Shown here in pieces: positions 23,901 through 38,108 of a stretch of 64,000 nt of DNA. Source of the DNA: Macropodus opercularis (Eukaryota > Chordata > Actinopteri > Anabantiformes > Osphronemidae); NCBI GenBank assembly GCA_030770545.1, contig CM061106.1, positions 15,583,001 through 15,647,000 of the forward strand, in the 5' to 3' direction. The position numbers and the translations under genes are program-made. The first letter of the stretch is position 1; each line of letters begins with the position of its first letter. The notes under the pieces were generated by a model. It was not told the DNA's origin. It did no database searches and worked only from the letters and a program-made list of their open reading frames with translations.

Positions 23901-26900
23901 TCTGTACCGCAGGAAAAGATACGGACCCTCAGCAGGACACAGGAACAGAAGTGGATCCTCCACAGGACGCAGGAACAGAAGAGGACCCTCAGCAGGACAC
24001 AGAAACAGAAGTGGATCCTCCTCCAGACTGCAGGAACAGAAGTGGATCCTCCACCGAACCACAAGAACAGAAGCGGATGCTCTGAAGGACACAGGGATAG
24101 AAGTGGACCCTCCTCTGGGACACAGGAACAGAAGTGGACCCTCCACCGAACCACAATATCAGAAGCGGACACTCCGCAGGACACAGGAATAGAAGTGGAC
24201 CCTCCTCTGGGACACAGGAACAGAAGCGGACCCTCAGCGGGTCACAGAAGCAGAAGTGGATCCTCCTCTGGACCGCAGGAAAAGATACGGACCCTCAGCA
24301 GGACACAGGAACAGAAGTGGATCCTCCACCGAACCACAAGAACAGAAGCGGATGCTCTGAAGGACACAGGAATAGAAGTGGACCCTCCTCCAGACTGCAG
24401 GAACAGAAGTGGATCCTCCACCGAACCACAAGAACAGAAGCTGACGCTCTGAAGGACACAGGAACAGAAGTGGACCCTCCACCAAACCTCAAGAACAGAA
24501 GCGGACCCTCTGCAGGACACGGGGATAGAAGTGGATCCTCCGCAGGACACAGGAACAGAAGTGGATCCTCCACCTAACCACAAGAACAGAAGTGGACCCT
24601 CTGCAGGACACGGGGATAGAAGCGGACCCTCAGCAGGACACAGAAACAGAAGTGGACCCTCCTCCAGACTGCAGGAACAGAAGTGGATCCTCCACCGAAC
24701 CACAAGAACAGAAGCGGATGCTCTGAAGGACACAGGGATAGAAGTGGACCCTCCTCTGGGACACAGGAACAGAAGTGGACCCTCCACCGAACCACAATAT
24801 CAGAAGCGGACACTCCGCAGGACACAGGAATAGAAGTGGACCCTCCTCTGGGACACAGGAACAGAAGCGGACCCTCAGCAGGTCACAGAAGCAGAAGTGG
24901 ATCCTCCTCTGGACCGCAGGAAAAGATACGGACCCTCAGCAGGACACAGGAACAGAAGTGGACCCTCCACTGGAACACAGGAACAGAAGTGGACCCTCCT
25001 CCGGACCGCAGGAACAGAAGCGCACCCTCAGCAGGACACAGGAACAGAAGTGGACCCTCCAGTGGAACACAGGAACAGAAGTGGATCCTCCTCCGGACCG
25101 CAGGAACAGAAGCGCACCCTCAGCAGGACACAGGAACAGAAGTGGACCCTCCACCGAACCACAAAAACAGAAGCGGACACTCCGTAGGACTCAGGAATAG
25201 AAGTGGACCCTCCTCTGGGACACAGGAACAGAAGTGGACCCTCCACCGAACCACAAGAACAGAAGTGGACCCTCTGCAGGACACGGGGATAGAAGCGGAC
25301 CCTCAGCAGGACACAAAACAGAAGTGGATCCTCCTCCAGACCGCAGGAACAGAAGCTGACCCTCCGCAGGACACAGGAAAAGAAGCGGACCCTCATGAGG
25401 TCACAGGAACAGAAGTGGACCCTCCGTAGTACACAGTAATAGAAGCGGATCGTCCACAGGACACAGGAATAGAAGTGGACCCTCCACTGGGACACAGTAA
25501 CAGAACCGGACCGCAGGTCACAGGAACAGAAGTGGACCCTCCACCGAACCACAAGAACAGAAGCGGACCCTCTGCAGGACACAAGGATAGAAGTGGACCC
25601 TCCTCTAGGACACAGGAACAGAAGTGGATCCTCCTCTGGACCGCAGGAAAAGATACGGACCCTCAGCAGGACACAGGAACAGAAGTGGATCCTCCACAGG
25701 ACACAGGAACAGAAGTGGACCCTCCACTGGAACACAGGAATAGAAGTTGATCCTCCTCTGGACCGCAGGAAAAGATACAGACCCTCAGCAGGACACAGGA
25801 ACAGAAGTGGATCCTCCACAGGACGCAGGAACAGAAGAGGACCCTCAGCAGGACACAGAAACAGAAGTGGATCCTCCACCGAACCACAAGAACAGAAGCG
25901 GACCCTCAGCAGGACACAGGAACAGAAGTGGATCCTCCACCGAACCACAGGAACACAAGCGGACCCTCCGCAGGACACAGGAACAGAAGCGGACCCTCAT
26001 GAAGTCACATGAACAGAAGTGGACCCTCCGTAGTACACAGTAATAGAAGCGGATCGTCCACAGGACACAGGAATAGAAGTGGACCCTCCACTGGGACACA
26101 GTAACAGAACCAGACCGCAGGTCACAGGAACAGAAGTGGACCCTCCACCGAACCACAAGAACAGAAGCGGACCCTCTGCAGGACACAAGGATAGAAGTGG
26201 ACCCTCCTCTAGGACACAGGAACAGAAGTGGATCCTCCTCTGGACCGCAGGAAAAGATACGGACCCTCAGCATTACACAGGAATAGAAGTGGATCCTCCA
26301 CAGGACACAGGAACAGAAGTGGACCCTCCACTGGAACACAGGAACAGAAGTGGATCCTCCTCTGTACCGCAGGAAAAGATACGGACCCTCAGCAGGACAC
26401 AGGAACAGAAGTGGATCCTCCACAGGACGCAGGAACAGAAGAGGACCCTCAGCAGGACACAGAAACAGAAGTGGACCCTCCTCCAGACTGTAGGAACAGA
26501 AGTGGATCCTCCACCGAACCACAAGAACAGACGCTGACGCTCTGAAGGACACAGGAACAGAAGTGGACCCTCCACCAAACCTCAAGAACAGAAGCGGACC
26601 CTCTGCAGGACACGGGGATAGAAGTGGATCCTCCGCAGGACACAGGAACAGAAGTGGATCCTCCTCTGGACCGCAGGAACAAATACGGACCCTCAGCAGG
26701 ACACAGGAACAGAAGTGGATCCTCCGCAGGACACAGGAACAGAAGTGGACCCTCCACCGAACCACAAGAACAGAAGCGGACCCTCAGCAGGACACAGGAA
26801 CAGAAGTGGATCCTCCACAGGACACAGGAACAGAAGTGGACCCTCCACTGGAACACAGGAACAGAAGTGGATCGTCCTCTGGACCGCAAGAAAAGATACA

Positions 26901-29900
26901 GACCCTCAGCAGGACACAGGAACAGAAGTGGATCCTCCACAGGACGCAGGAACAGAAGAGGACCCTCAGCAGGACACAGAAACAGAAGTGGATCCTCCTC
27001 CAGATTGCAGGAACAGAAGTGGATCCTCCACCGAACCACAAGAACAGAAGCGGATGCTCTGAAGGACACAGGGATAGAAGTGGACCCTCCTCTGGGACAC
27101 AGGAACAGAAGTGGACCCTCCACCGAACCACAATATCAGAAGCGGACACTCCGCAGGACACAGGAATAGAAGTGGACCCTCCTCTGGGACACAGGAACAG
27201 AAGCGGACCCTCAGCGGGTCACAGAAGCAAAAGTGGATCCTCCTCTGGACCGCAGGAAAAGATACGGACCCTCAGCAGGACACAGGAACAGAAGTGGATC
27301 CTTCACCGAACCACAAGAACAGAAGCGGATGCTCTGAAGGACACAGGAATAGAAGTGGACCCTCCTCCAGACTGCAGGAACAGAAGTGGATCCTCCACCG
27401 AACCACAAGAACAGAAGCTGACGCTCTGAAGGACACAGGAACAGAAGTGGACCCTCCACCAAACCTCAAGAACAGAAGCGGACCCTCTGCAGGACACGGG
27501 GATAGAAGTGGATCCTCCGCAGGACACAGGAACAGAAGTGGATCCTCCACCTAACCACAAGAACAGAAGTGGACCCTCTGCAGGACACGGGGATAGAAGC
27601 GGACCCTCAGCAGGACACAGAAACAGAAGTGGACCCTCCTCCAGACTGCAGGAACAGAAGTGGATCCTCCACCGAACCACAAGAACAGAAGCGGATGCTC
27701 TGAAGGACACAGGGATAGAAGTGGACCCTCCTCTGGGACACAGGAACAGAAGTGGACCCTCCACCGAACCACAATATCAGAAGCGGACACTCCGCAGGAC
27801 ACAGGAATAGAAGTGGACCCTCCTCTGGGACACAGGAACAGAAGCGGACCCTCAGCAGGTCACAGAAGCAGAAGTGGATCCTCCTCTGGACCGCAGGAAT
27901 AGATACGGACCCTCAGCAGGACACAGGAACAGAAGTGGACCCTCCACTGGAACACAGGAACAGAAGTGGACCCTCCTCCGGACCGCAGGAACAGAAGCGC
28001 ACCCTCAGCAGGACACAGGAACAGAAGTGGACCCTCCACCGAACCACAAAAACAGAAGCGGACACTCCGTAGGACTCAGGAATAGAAGTGGACCCTCCTC
28101 TTGGACACAGGAACAGAAGTGGACCCTCCACCGAACCACAAGAACAGAAGTGGACCCTCTGCAGGACACGGGGATAGAAGCTGACCCTCCGCAGGACACA
28201 GGAAAAGAAGCGGACCCTCATGAGGTCACAGGAACAGAAGTGGACCCTCCGTAGTACACAGTAATAGAAGCGGATCGTCCACAGGACACAGGAATAGAAG
28301 TGGACCCTCCACTGGGACACAGTAACAGAACCGGACCGCAGGTCACAGGAACAGAAGTGGACCCTCCACCGAACCACAAGAACAGAAGCGGACCCTCTGC
28401 AGGACACAAGGATAGAAGTGGACCCTCCTCTAGGACACAGGAACAGAAGTGGATCCTCCACAGGACACAGGAACAGAAGTGGACCCTCCACTGGAACACA
28501 GGAACAGAAGTGGATCCTCCTCTGTACCGCAGGAAAAGATACAGACCCTCAGCAGGACACAGGAACAGAAGTGGATCCTCCACAGGACGCAGGAACAGAA
28601 GAGGACCCTCAGCAGGACACAGAAACAGAAGTGGACCCTCCTCTGGGACACAGGAACAGAAGTGGACCCTCCACCGAACCACAATATCAGAAGCGGACAC
28701 TCCGCAGGACACAGGGATAGAAGTGGACCCTCCTCTGGGACACAGGAACAGAAGCGGACCCTCAGCAGGTCACAGAAGCAGAAGTGGATCCTCCTCTGGA
28801 CCGCAGGAAAAGATACGGACCCTCAGCAGGACACAGGAACAGAAGTGGATCCTCCACCGAACCACAAGAACAGAAGCGGATGCTCTGAAGGACACAGGAA
28901 TAGAAGTGGACCCTCCTCTGGGACACAGGAACAGAAGCGGACCCTCCTCCAGACTGTAGGAACAGAAGTGGATCCTCCACCGAACCACAAGAACAGAAGC
29001 TGACGCTCTGAAGGACACAGGAACAGAAGTGGACCCTCCACCAAACCTCAAGAGCAGAAGCGGACCCTCTGCAGGACACGGGGATAGAAGTGGATCCTCC
29101 GCAGGACACAGGAACAGAAGTGGATCCTCCACCTAACCCCAAGAACAGAAGTGGACCCTCTGCAGGACACGGGGATAGAAGCGGACCCTCAGCAGGACAC
29201 AGGAACAGAAGCGGACCCTCATGAAGTCACATGAACAGAAGTGGACCCTCCGTAGTACACAGTAATAGAAGCGGATCGTCCGCAGGTCACAGGAACAGAA
29301 GTGGACCCTCCACCGAACCACAAGAACAGAAGCGGACCCTCTGCAGGACACAAGGATAGAAGTGGACCCTCCTCTAGGCACAGGAACAGAAGTGGATCTT
29401 CCTCTGGACCGCAGGAAAAGATACGGACCCTCAGCAGGACACAGGAACAGAAGTGGATCCTCCACAGGACACAGGAACAGAAGTGGACCCTCCACTGGAC
29501 CGCAGGAAAAGATACAGACCCTCAGCAGGACACAGGAACAGAAGTGGATCCTCCACAGGACGCAGGAACAGAAGAGGACCCTCAGCAGGACACAGAAACA
29601 GAAGTGGACCCTCCACCGAACCACAGGAACACAAGCGGACCCTCCGCAGGACACAGGAACAGAAGCGGACCCTCATGAAGTCACATGAACAGAAGTGGAC
29701 CCTCCGTAGTACACAGTAATAGAAGCGGATCGTCCACAGGACACAGGAATAGAAGTGGACCCTCCACTGGGACACAGTAACAGAAGTGGACGCTCATCAG
29801 GTCACAGGAACAGAAGTGGACCCTCCACCGAACCACAAGAACAGAAGCGGACCCTCTGCAGGACACAAGGATAGAAGTGGACCCTCCTCTAGGACACAGG

Positions 29901-32580
29901 AACAGAAGTGGGTCCTCCTCTGGACCGCAGGAAAAGATACGGACCCTCAGCATTACACAGGAACAGAAGTGGATCCTCCACAGGACACAGGAACAGAAGT
30001 GGACCCTCCACTGGAACACAGGAACAGAAGTGGATCCTCCTCTGTACCGCAGGAAAAGATACAGACCCTCAGCAGGACACAGGAACAGAAGTGGATCCTC
30101 CACAGGACGCAGGAACAGAAGAGGACCCTCAGCAGGACACAGAAACAGAAGTGGACCCTCCTCTGGGACACAGGAACAGAAGTGGACCCTCCACCGAACC
30201 ACAATATCATAAGCGGACACTCCGCAGGACACAGGGATAGAAGTGGACCCTCCTCTAGGACACAGGAACAGAAGTGGATCCTCCACAGGACGCAGGAACA
30301 GAAGAGGACCCTCAGCAGGACACAGAAACAGAAGTGGACCCTCCTCTGGGACACAGGAACAGAAGTGGACCCTCCACCGAACCACAATATCAGAAGCGGA
30401 CACTCCGCAGGACACAGGGATAGAAGTGGACCCTCCTCTGGGACACAGGAACAGAAGCGGACCCTCAGCAGGTCACAGAAGCAGAAGTGGATCCTCCTCT
30501 GGACCGCAGGAAAAGATACGGACCCTCAGCAGGACACAGGAACAGAAGTGGATCCTCCACCGAACCACAAGAACAGAAGCGGATGCTCTGAAGGACACAG
30601 GAATAGAAGTGGACCCTCCTCTGGGACACAGGAACAGAAGCGGACCCTCCTCCAGACTGCAGGAACAGAAGTGGATCCTCCACCGAACCACAAGAACAGA
30701 AGCTGACGCTCTGAAGGACACAGGAACAGAAGTGGACCCTCCACCAAACCTCAAGAACAGAAGCGGACCCTCTGCAGGACACGGGGATAGAAGTGGATCC
30801 TCCGCAGGACACAGGAACAGAAGTGGATCCTCCACCTAACCACAAGAACAGAAGTGGACCCTCTGCAGGACACGGGGATAGAAGCGGACCCTCAGCAGGA
30901 CACAGAAACAGAAGTGAATCCTCCTCCAGACCGCAGGAACAGAAGCTGACCCTGCGCAGGACACAGGAAAAGAAGCGGACCCTCATGAGGTCACAGGAAC
31001 AGAAGTGGACCCTCCGTAGTACACAGTAATAGAAGCGGATCGTCCACAGGACACAGGAATAGAAGTGGACCCTCCACTGGGACACAGTAACAGAACCGGA
31101 CCGCAGGTCACAGGAACAAAAGTGGATCCTCCTCCAGATTGCAGGAACAGAAGTGGACCCTCCACCGAACCACAAGAACAGAAGCGGACCCTCCTCTAGG
31201 ACACAGGAACAGAAGTGGATCCTCCTCTGGACCGCAGGAAAAGATACGGACCCTCAGCAGGACACAGGAACAGAAGTGGATCCTCCACAGGACACAGGAA
31301 CAGAAGTGGATCCTCCACAGGACACAGGAACAGAAGTGGACCCTCCTCCAGACTGCAGGAACAGAAGTGGATCCTCCACCGAACCACAAGAACAGAAGCG
31401 GATGCTCTGAAGGACACAGGGATAGAAGTGGACCCTCCTCTGGGACACAGGAACAGAAGTGGACCCTCCACCAAACCTCAAGAACAGAAGCGGACCCTCT
31501 GCAGGACACGGGAATAGAAGTGGATCCTCCGCAGGACACAGGAACAGAAGTGGATCCTCCTCTGGAACACAGGAACAGAAGTGGATCCTCCACAGGACAC
31601 AGGAACAGAAGTGGACCCTCCACTGGAACACAGGAACAGAAGTGGATCGTCCTCTGGACCGCAGGAAAAGATACAGACCCTCAGCAGGACACAGGAACAG
31701 AAGTGGATCCTCCACAGGACGCAGGAACAGAAGAGGACCCTCAGCAGGACACAGAAACAGAAGTGGACCCTCCTCCAGACTGCAGGAACAGAAGTGGATC
31801 CTCCACCGAACCACAAGAACAGAAGCGGACGCTCTGAAGGACACAGGAACAGAAGTGGACCCTCCACCAAACCTCAAGAACAGAAGCGGACCCTCTGCAG
31901 GACACGGGGATAGAAGTGGATCCTCCGCAGGACACAGGAACAGAAGTGGATCCTCCTCTGGACCGCAGGAACAGAAGAGGACCCTCAGCAGGACACAGGA
32001 ACAGAAGTGGATCCTCCACTGAACCACAAGAACATAAGCGGACCCTCTGCAGGACACGGGGATAGAAGCGGACCCTCAGCAGGACACAGAAACAGAAGTG
32101 GATCCTCCTCCAGACCGCAGGAACAGAAGTGGACCCTCCGTAGTACACAGTAATAGAAGCGGATCGTCCACGGGACACAGGAATAGAAGTGGACCCTCCA
32201 CTGGGACACAGTAACAGAACCGGACCGCAGGTCACAGGAACAGAAGTGGATCCTCCTCCGAACCACAAGAACAGAAGTTGACGCTCATCAGGTCACAGGA
32301 ACAGAAGTGGACCCTCCACCGAACCACAGGAACAGAAGCGGACCCTCAGCAGGACACGGAGATAGAAGTGGACCCTCCTCTGGAACGCAGGAACAAAAGT
32401 GGATCCTCCACCTAACCATAAGAACAGAAGCGGACCCTCTGCAGGACACAAGGATAGAAGTGGACCCTCGTCTGGGACACAGGAACAGAAGCAGACCGTC
32501 CACAGGACACAGGAAAAGAAGCGGACCTTCCGCAGGACACAGGAATAGAAGCTGACCGTCCATAGGACACAGGACTAGAA
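20941..32580. repeat. 11.6-kb minisatellite, about 30-bp unit, with higher-order copies
   Basis: Units resemble acaggaacagaagtggatcc, about 30 bp long; two perfect 30-bp steps can be read at 31261-31320. Variants differ in the second half (tccacaggac, tcctctggac, tcagcaggac). Many units contain GGATCC. Higher-order copying is visible: 21557-22498 is repeated directly as 22499-23440 (shift 942 bp), and sequence from about 24134 recurs from 27111 (shift 2977 bp). Because the unit length is a multiple of three and stops are rare, long open frames appear on both strands. They have no start context, no non-repeat flank and no matching splice sites, so I treat them as by-products. Confidence 0.95.
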
Positions 32581-34863
32581 GTCGAGGCAGACGACCGCCC
32601 ACCCTGAGCCTGGTTCTGCCCGAGGTTTCTTCCTTCAAAGGCAGTTTTTCCTCGATACTGTCTCCTAGTGCTTGCTCAGGGTGGAAGCACCTCAAAACAA
32701 ACACCCACAACAGTGTTATTCAGAGGTTTTATATATTTAAGGAAATCTCAGAATAGTATTAGAATGAAAGTTTCACTGACTTGCAAAGACACATTTAACG
32801 AAGCTGCGTTTTTAATAGTTCCTAATAGATACATTTACTTTTTAACTGCAACACGTTTCTTTGTGGAGACATTTGTAAGTATTTCTATTCCTGCTCAATC
32901 AACATGATTGAGATGATCACCAGTAACACTCTTGTTCTTCTAGGGGCAGCGTTGATCAGCACAGTGGGAGACACGTTGAGGGTATTTCCACTGCAGCGTG
33001 GAGTCACCAGCGACGGACTTCATCACTACACATGTGTAGAGTGCAACAGTGTCTCTGGTGGCAAAGGGAGGGAAACCTAACGGTGACAACGTAACTCCCT
33101 GCAACACCATGAGGACCAGTTGCTCAGGTGAATTCCCTGCAAGCTGTCTGGCTACTGCACCGAGGACCAAGACGGGACAACTCCTATGAACCAGCAACAG
33201 TGTTGGATCCGACCAAACCAGGTACTGACGCAACCACTGACAGAGACACGTTTCTTTTTATGTAGTGTGTGAGAAAACCTCAGCATCACCGGTCGAGGCA
33301 GACGACCGCCCACCCTGAGCCTGGTTCTGCCCGAGGTTTCTTCCTTCAAAGGGAGTTTTTCCTCTCCACTGTCTCCTAGTGCTTGCTCAGGGTGGAAGCA
33401 CCTCAAAACAAACACCCACAACAGTATTATTCAGAGGATTTATATATTTAAGGAAATCTCAGAATAGTATTAGAATGAAAGTTTTACTGACTTGCAAAGA
33501 CACATTTAACGAAACTGCGTTTTTAATAGTTCCTAATAGATACATTTACTTTTTAACTGCAACACGTTTCTTTGTGGAGACATTTGTAAGTATTTCTATT
33601 CCTGCTCAATCAACATGATTGAGATGATCACCAGTAACACTCTTGTTCTTCTAGGGGCAGCGTTGATCAGCACAGTGGGAGACACGTTGAGGGAATCTCC
33701 ACTGCAGCGTGGAGTCACCAGCGAAGGACTTCATCACTACACATGTGTAGACTGCAACAGTGTCTCTGGTGGCAAAGGGAGGGAAACCTAACGGTGACAA
33801 CGTAACTCCCTGCAACACCATGAGGACCAGTTGCTCAGGTGAATTCCCTGCAAGCTGTCTGGCTACTGCACCGAGGACCAAGACGGGACAACTCCTATGA
33901 ACCAGCGTCAGTGTTGGATCCGACCAAACCAGGTACTGACGCAACCACTGACAGAGACAAGTTTCTTTTTATGTAGTGTGTGAGAAAACCTCAGCATCAC
34001 CGGTCGAGGCAGACGACCGCCCACCCTGAGCCTGGTTCTGCCCGAGGTTTCTTCCTTCAAAGGGAGTTTTTCCTCTCCACTGTCTCTTGGGGCTTGCTCA
34101 GGGTGGAAGCACCTCAAAACAAACACCCACAACAGTATTATTCAGAAGATTTATATATTTAACAAAATCTCAGAATAGTATTAGAATGAAAGTTTCACTG
34201 ACTTGCAAAGACACATTTACCGAAGCTGCGTTTTTAATAGTTCCTAATAGATACATTTACTTTTTAACTGCAACACGTTTCTTTGTGGAGACATTTGTAA
34301 ATATTTCTATTCCTGCTCAATCAACATGATTGAGATGATCACCAGTAACACTCTTGTTCTTCTAGGGGCAGCGTTGACCAGCACAGTGGGAGACACGTTG
34401 AGGGAATCTCCACTGCAGCGTGGAGTCACCAGCGAAGGACTTCATCACTACACATGTGTAGACTGCAACAGTGTCTCTGGTGGCAAAGGGAGGGAAACCT
34501 AACGGTGACAACGTAACTCCCTGCAACACCATGAGGACCAGTTGCTCAGGTGAATTCCCTGCAAGCTGTCTGACTACTGGACCGAGGACCAAGACGGGAC
34601 AACTCCTATGAACCAGCGTCCGTGTTGGATCCGACCAAACCAGGTACTGACGCAACCACTGACAGAGACACGTTTCTTTTTATGTAGTGTGTGAGAAAAC
34701 CATAGCATCACCGGTCGAGGCAGACGACCGCCCACCCTGAGCCTGGTTCTGCCCGAGGTTTCTTCCTTCAAAGGGAGTTTTTCCTCTCCACTGTCGCCTA
34801 GTGCTTGCTCAGGGTGGAAGCACCTCAAAACAAACACCCACAACAGTATTATTCAGAGGTTTT
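32581..34863. repeat. Three 711-bp tandem units and a partial fourth
   Basis: The word gtcgaggcagacgaccgccc starts at 32581, 33292, 34003 and 34714, exactly 711 bp apart each time. The fourth unit stops about 150 bp in. Each unit starts with cctggttctgcccgaggttt and a tttttcctc segment, a sequence familiar as a dispersed teleost repeat. It also contains a possible exon-like stretch after ttcttctag (32942 in the first unit) with a GTGAAT donor-like site. Conserved 79- and 97-codon frames occur on opposite strands but carry no known motif. The units differ by about 1-3% substitutions. Confidence 0.95.
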
Positions 34864-35269
34864 ACATAAAATATCTTAATAAAATCTGAATTAAACTGAT
34901 TACAGTTTTTTTGTATTTATTGCAATCACTGACTTGTATTAGACTCAAATTTATTAGGGGTTAATTCAGGGCTCGTCAACCTTCACCACACAAAGAGCCA
35001 TTTGGACCTTTTTCCCACAGAAAAGAAAACACTGGGAGCCACAAAACCCTTTTGACATTTTAATTGAAACGGTTGTTTTGCCTTTATTCTCTTCATAATC
35101 AAACCATAATGTGTTGCATTTATGAAATCAGTGAACTGCAGAGAGAATGAAATTACATTTCTTCATGCAACAAAAACATTTTGAACTCCTTAAAAAAAGA
35201 CATTGGGTTAAAGGTTACTTTCAAGTGAAATACTCAATGTCTATTTGAGTCCTTCTTGTATTTATGAAA

Positions 35270-35415
35270 AATTTTTTGTCTTTCTTTTTGTATATAATGT
35301 ATAACATATTTTTACTCTTTATTTTTTTCCAACTGTTTTTTTTCTCTTGCTGCTGCTGGGTCACCAGAATTTCCCCACTGCGGGATTAATAAAGTCTTAT
35401 CTATCTTATCTATCT
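35270..35415 (+). mobile_element. Retroposon 3' tail inside the hAT element
   Basis: The sequence gaatttccccactgcgggat, taataaagtc and a short TATC repeat form the typical tail of a teleost LINE. No upstream coding part is present, so it is a 5'-truncated insertion. Confidence 0.6.
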
Positions 35416-36107
35416 ATTTATGAAAAGAACGCCCAACATAAATGATCCACCGGCAGCAAACCAAAAATGCCGTCCTCTTCTGTGTGCCGCCATCCTTTTA
35501 CTGGCGCAAGCAGTCAGCTGTCAACCTGAATAATAAAAGGACTATTTCACCGAACAATATATGAATTACATATGAATATATGCAAAATAATAGACAATTA
35601 AAATATGTATCATACTTAGTTAATGTGATTTTTGCTCCTGAACCTCAGCGTCTGCACGTCAGGGCTGTATGATGTCACCTTCATCTTTACACAGGATCGT
35701 AAGCTGTCATCTGTGAGGCGAGGGAGATGTTTGTTTTTAATATAGTTGATGTTGGAGAACACCTGCTCACATACATATGTGCATCCAAAGATCGACAGGA
35801 CTCCAAGCGCATATTTTTTTCATGTTCACATAAATGTCGGGGATAGCATTCCATGTTTCCAACACAAGTTTGTCCGGTTTGGGGAGGTTTTCAATGTCAC
35901 TCCATTTGTGCCTCTGACGGGCAACAGCTTCAAGGTCTGCTGTCAAGCGTTTAAACTTGGATGCCCATATGTCTTCAGTTCTGTGTCGGCCAGTTCCATC
36001 TCAAGATCAGGTTGACTCACACCTGCAAATGCAGTCGTGTTCAGTAGGGATGGATCGATGCTCAGGGGAGCGACAGGGAAGGATAATGTGTTTTTTCTTC
36101 TCTGAAC

Positions 36108-37455
36108 TCACAGAATCGTTTCCCAAACAATGTTTGCATTGTGATGATTGCAGAATGTAAATACTCTGAATTTATGTTGTGAGCTTGTTTGAACTCTCTC
36201 AAATTGGGGAAGTGAGACAGAACCTTTCTGTACATCTGAAGCAAGCACTTTCAACTTGCGCTCAAATGCCAAAACCTCCTCCAACATGTGCAGGGCTGTG
36301 CGTCCTTTCCCCTGAAGAGCTGTGTTCAGCGTGTTCAGGTGCGCTGTCATGTCTACCATAAAGTGGAGCTTTTCCAGCGACTCTGGCTGTTCCAGCTCAG
36401 GAAAAGTTTTCACTTCTTCCAGACACGCAGCAAAGCGTTTCAGCCACCGGACTCTGTTGTGCAGCAGGAGATCAGAATATGTGCTTTCCAGCTCGTCCAG
36501 TAACGAACGGAACTGACGGTGATTTAAACCTTTTGCCATTATTTTATTGACAACATTCATTACTTCTGTGCAATCCGGAGGAAATGTTTGCGCACACAGT
36601 GCCTCTTGGTGCAGGATGCAGTGAAAAGTCAGCAGCTTTCTGTCCAGCGACTTCTGCAGTAAAGCCGCAAAACCCTTCTGTGCTCCTGTCATACTTGGTC
36701 CCATCAGTAGCCACTGACACCAGGTGAGTGGTGTTGATTTCTTTGGCTCTTAAACAGTTCAAGACAGCCTCACAGATGTCTTCCCCCCGTGTTTGGCCTT
36801 TTAGTGGTATCAACTCAATCAGTTCTTCCTGTGGCCCAGCAGAGTTTACATACCGGCAGAACAGTGATATTTGTTCAATATCACCTTTGTCTTTAGACTC
36901 ATCACATGCAATTGAGTAGGCCACAGCTGAATTGATGTCTTTAATTTGCTGTCTGGTGACGTCTTCTGCCATTTTTATGGTTCTGTCTTTGACAGTCTTT
37001 GCAGAGACGGCATCTCCCTGATTTTCTGCACAATTTCACTCTTGTTTTTAAAGTCCGTCTGAAATCTTAATGAAAGATTCTTTTGTATATTCTCCGTCTG
37101 TGAACGGCTTCCCGTGGCCAACTATTTCCCGAGCGGCCACAAAACTAGCAAATGTAGTTGAATTTGCAGACTTCATCCACTTCTTGAAATGATTTTTGCT
37201 CAGATCAACCTTTCGCATCAGTTCTGAAACGGCTTTTTTTTCTCTCATCTCCATCTGGATATTTTTGAGCAAAGGCTGCGTGTTTATTCTGGAAATGTCT
37301 TGCGACATTTGATTTTTTGTTGTTTGCTAGTTTCTCATTACATATTAAGCAGACTGGTAAACAGACTGGTCAACAGTGAAAGCATATGAATCTGCCCACG
37401 TAGCATTAAACGTTGTGTTTTCTTCAGACACGTTTCTTTTCTTAGAATTCTCCAT
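36108..37455 (-). pseudogene. hAT transposase (GTF2IRD2/ZBED-like) pseudogene
   Basis: Frames read on the minus strand: about 37455-37340, MENSKKRNVSEE; then CNEKLANN and VARHFQNKH in a shifted frame, a BED-like Cys/His region; 37308-37048, RKVDLSKNHFKKWMKSAN and GKPFTDGEYTKE; 36972-36700, IACDESKDKGDIEQISLFCRY, GEDICEAVLNCL and LVSVATDG; 36704-36108, TGAQKGFAALL, FHCILHQEALCAQ, LNHRQFRSLLDELES, LHNRVRWLKRFAACLEE and FPELEQ. These blocks, with the conserved FHCILHQEALCAQ and RVRWL segments, are typical of hAT transposases and of host proteins derived from them. At least three frameshifts break the gene. Confidence 0.85.
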
Positions 37456-38108
37456 AGTTGGCTACCTGGGGTCGAAACGTTTAAGAAGTCGCACATTAGT
37501 GGTTGTGACGCATATGAAGAACGACGAAAAACTTTAACACGTTTTATTTAGATTTTACAAGATCACCAAAATTTTCAAATTTAGAATTACATTTTAAAAA
37601 CTAACAAACTAAAATAAAATACATTTTAATAAAATATTCATTATTTATTTATTTTAAGCCACAGGGAGCCGCAGAAGAGGGATGAAAGAGCTGCATGCGG
37701 CTCCGGAGCCGCGGGTTGCTGACCCCTGCTCTAGACAGTCACAGACTGGACCTGTCACGGTGAAACAAAACACGACCGTGATGGGAAAGTTTAATGCTGC
37801 AGTGTGTTACAAAGGTCACAAACACAGTCGGTGTCAGGCTGCAACTGGATACAAGATGAAACTGGCAGCGACTGAAAGACAAACCAAAGAAAACATGAGC
37901 TTTAATTTCAGGAGGTGTTATAAAACCACTGGAGCTGGAAACAATGACTTTGACATTTAAACATGTTAAAGCAGCCACTGAGGAGAAGACAGGTGCATAA
38001 TATACCATTATAAACTATATTGAAATCTAATTATTCATTTTAAATGTTGAATGTTCATAGTTCATCGACCTCAGTTGGTTGTGACAGACTTCTGTTTGTC
38101 GTGTGCAG

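Larger units (their letters stand above)
34967..37728 (-). mobile_element. hAT-family DNA transposon, decayed
   Basis: The ends are cagggctcgtcaacc (34967) and ggttgctgacccctg (to 37728). As inverted repeats they match at 12 of 15 positions and resemble the CAGGGGTCGGCAACC ends of many hAT elements. Flanking 8-bp sequences do not match, so no target-site duplication is visible. The inside holds a broken transposase on the minus strand and, at 35270-35415, the tail of another retroposon. Confidence 0.75.

Noticed and set aside
20941..32580. Dozens of open frames of 60-316 codons on both strands
   Set aside because: They follow from a 30-bp period without stops. Sense and antisense frames are equally open and overlap, with no start context or unique flank.
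32668..34843. Conserved 79- and 97-codon frames in the 711-bp units
   Set aside because: They are conserved only because the units are recent copies. They have opposite strands and no known motif.
34959..37736. 8-bp target-site duplication for the hAT element
   Set aside because: The flanks ggttaatt and ctctagac do not match.
37682..37960. 92-codon frame across the right end of the hAT element
   Set aside because: It begins inside the transposon end and runs into flanking DNA. No recognisable domain.
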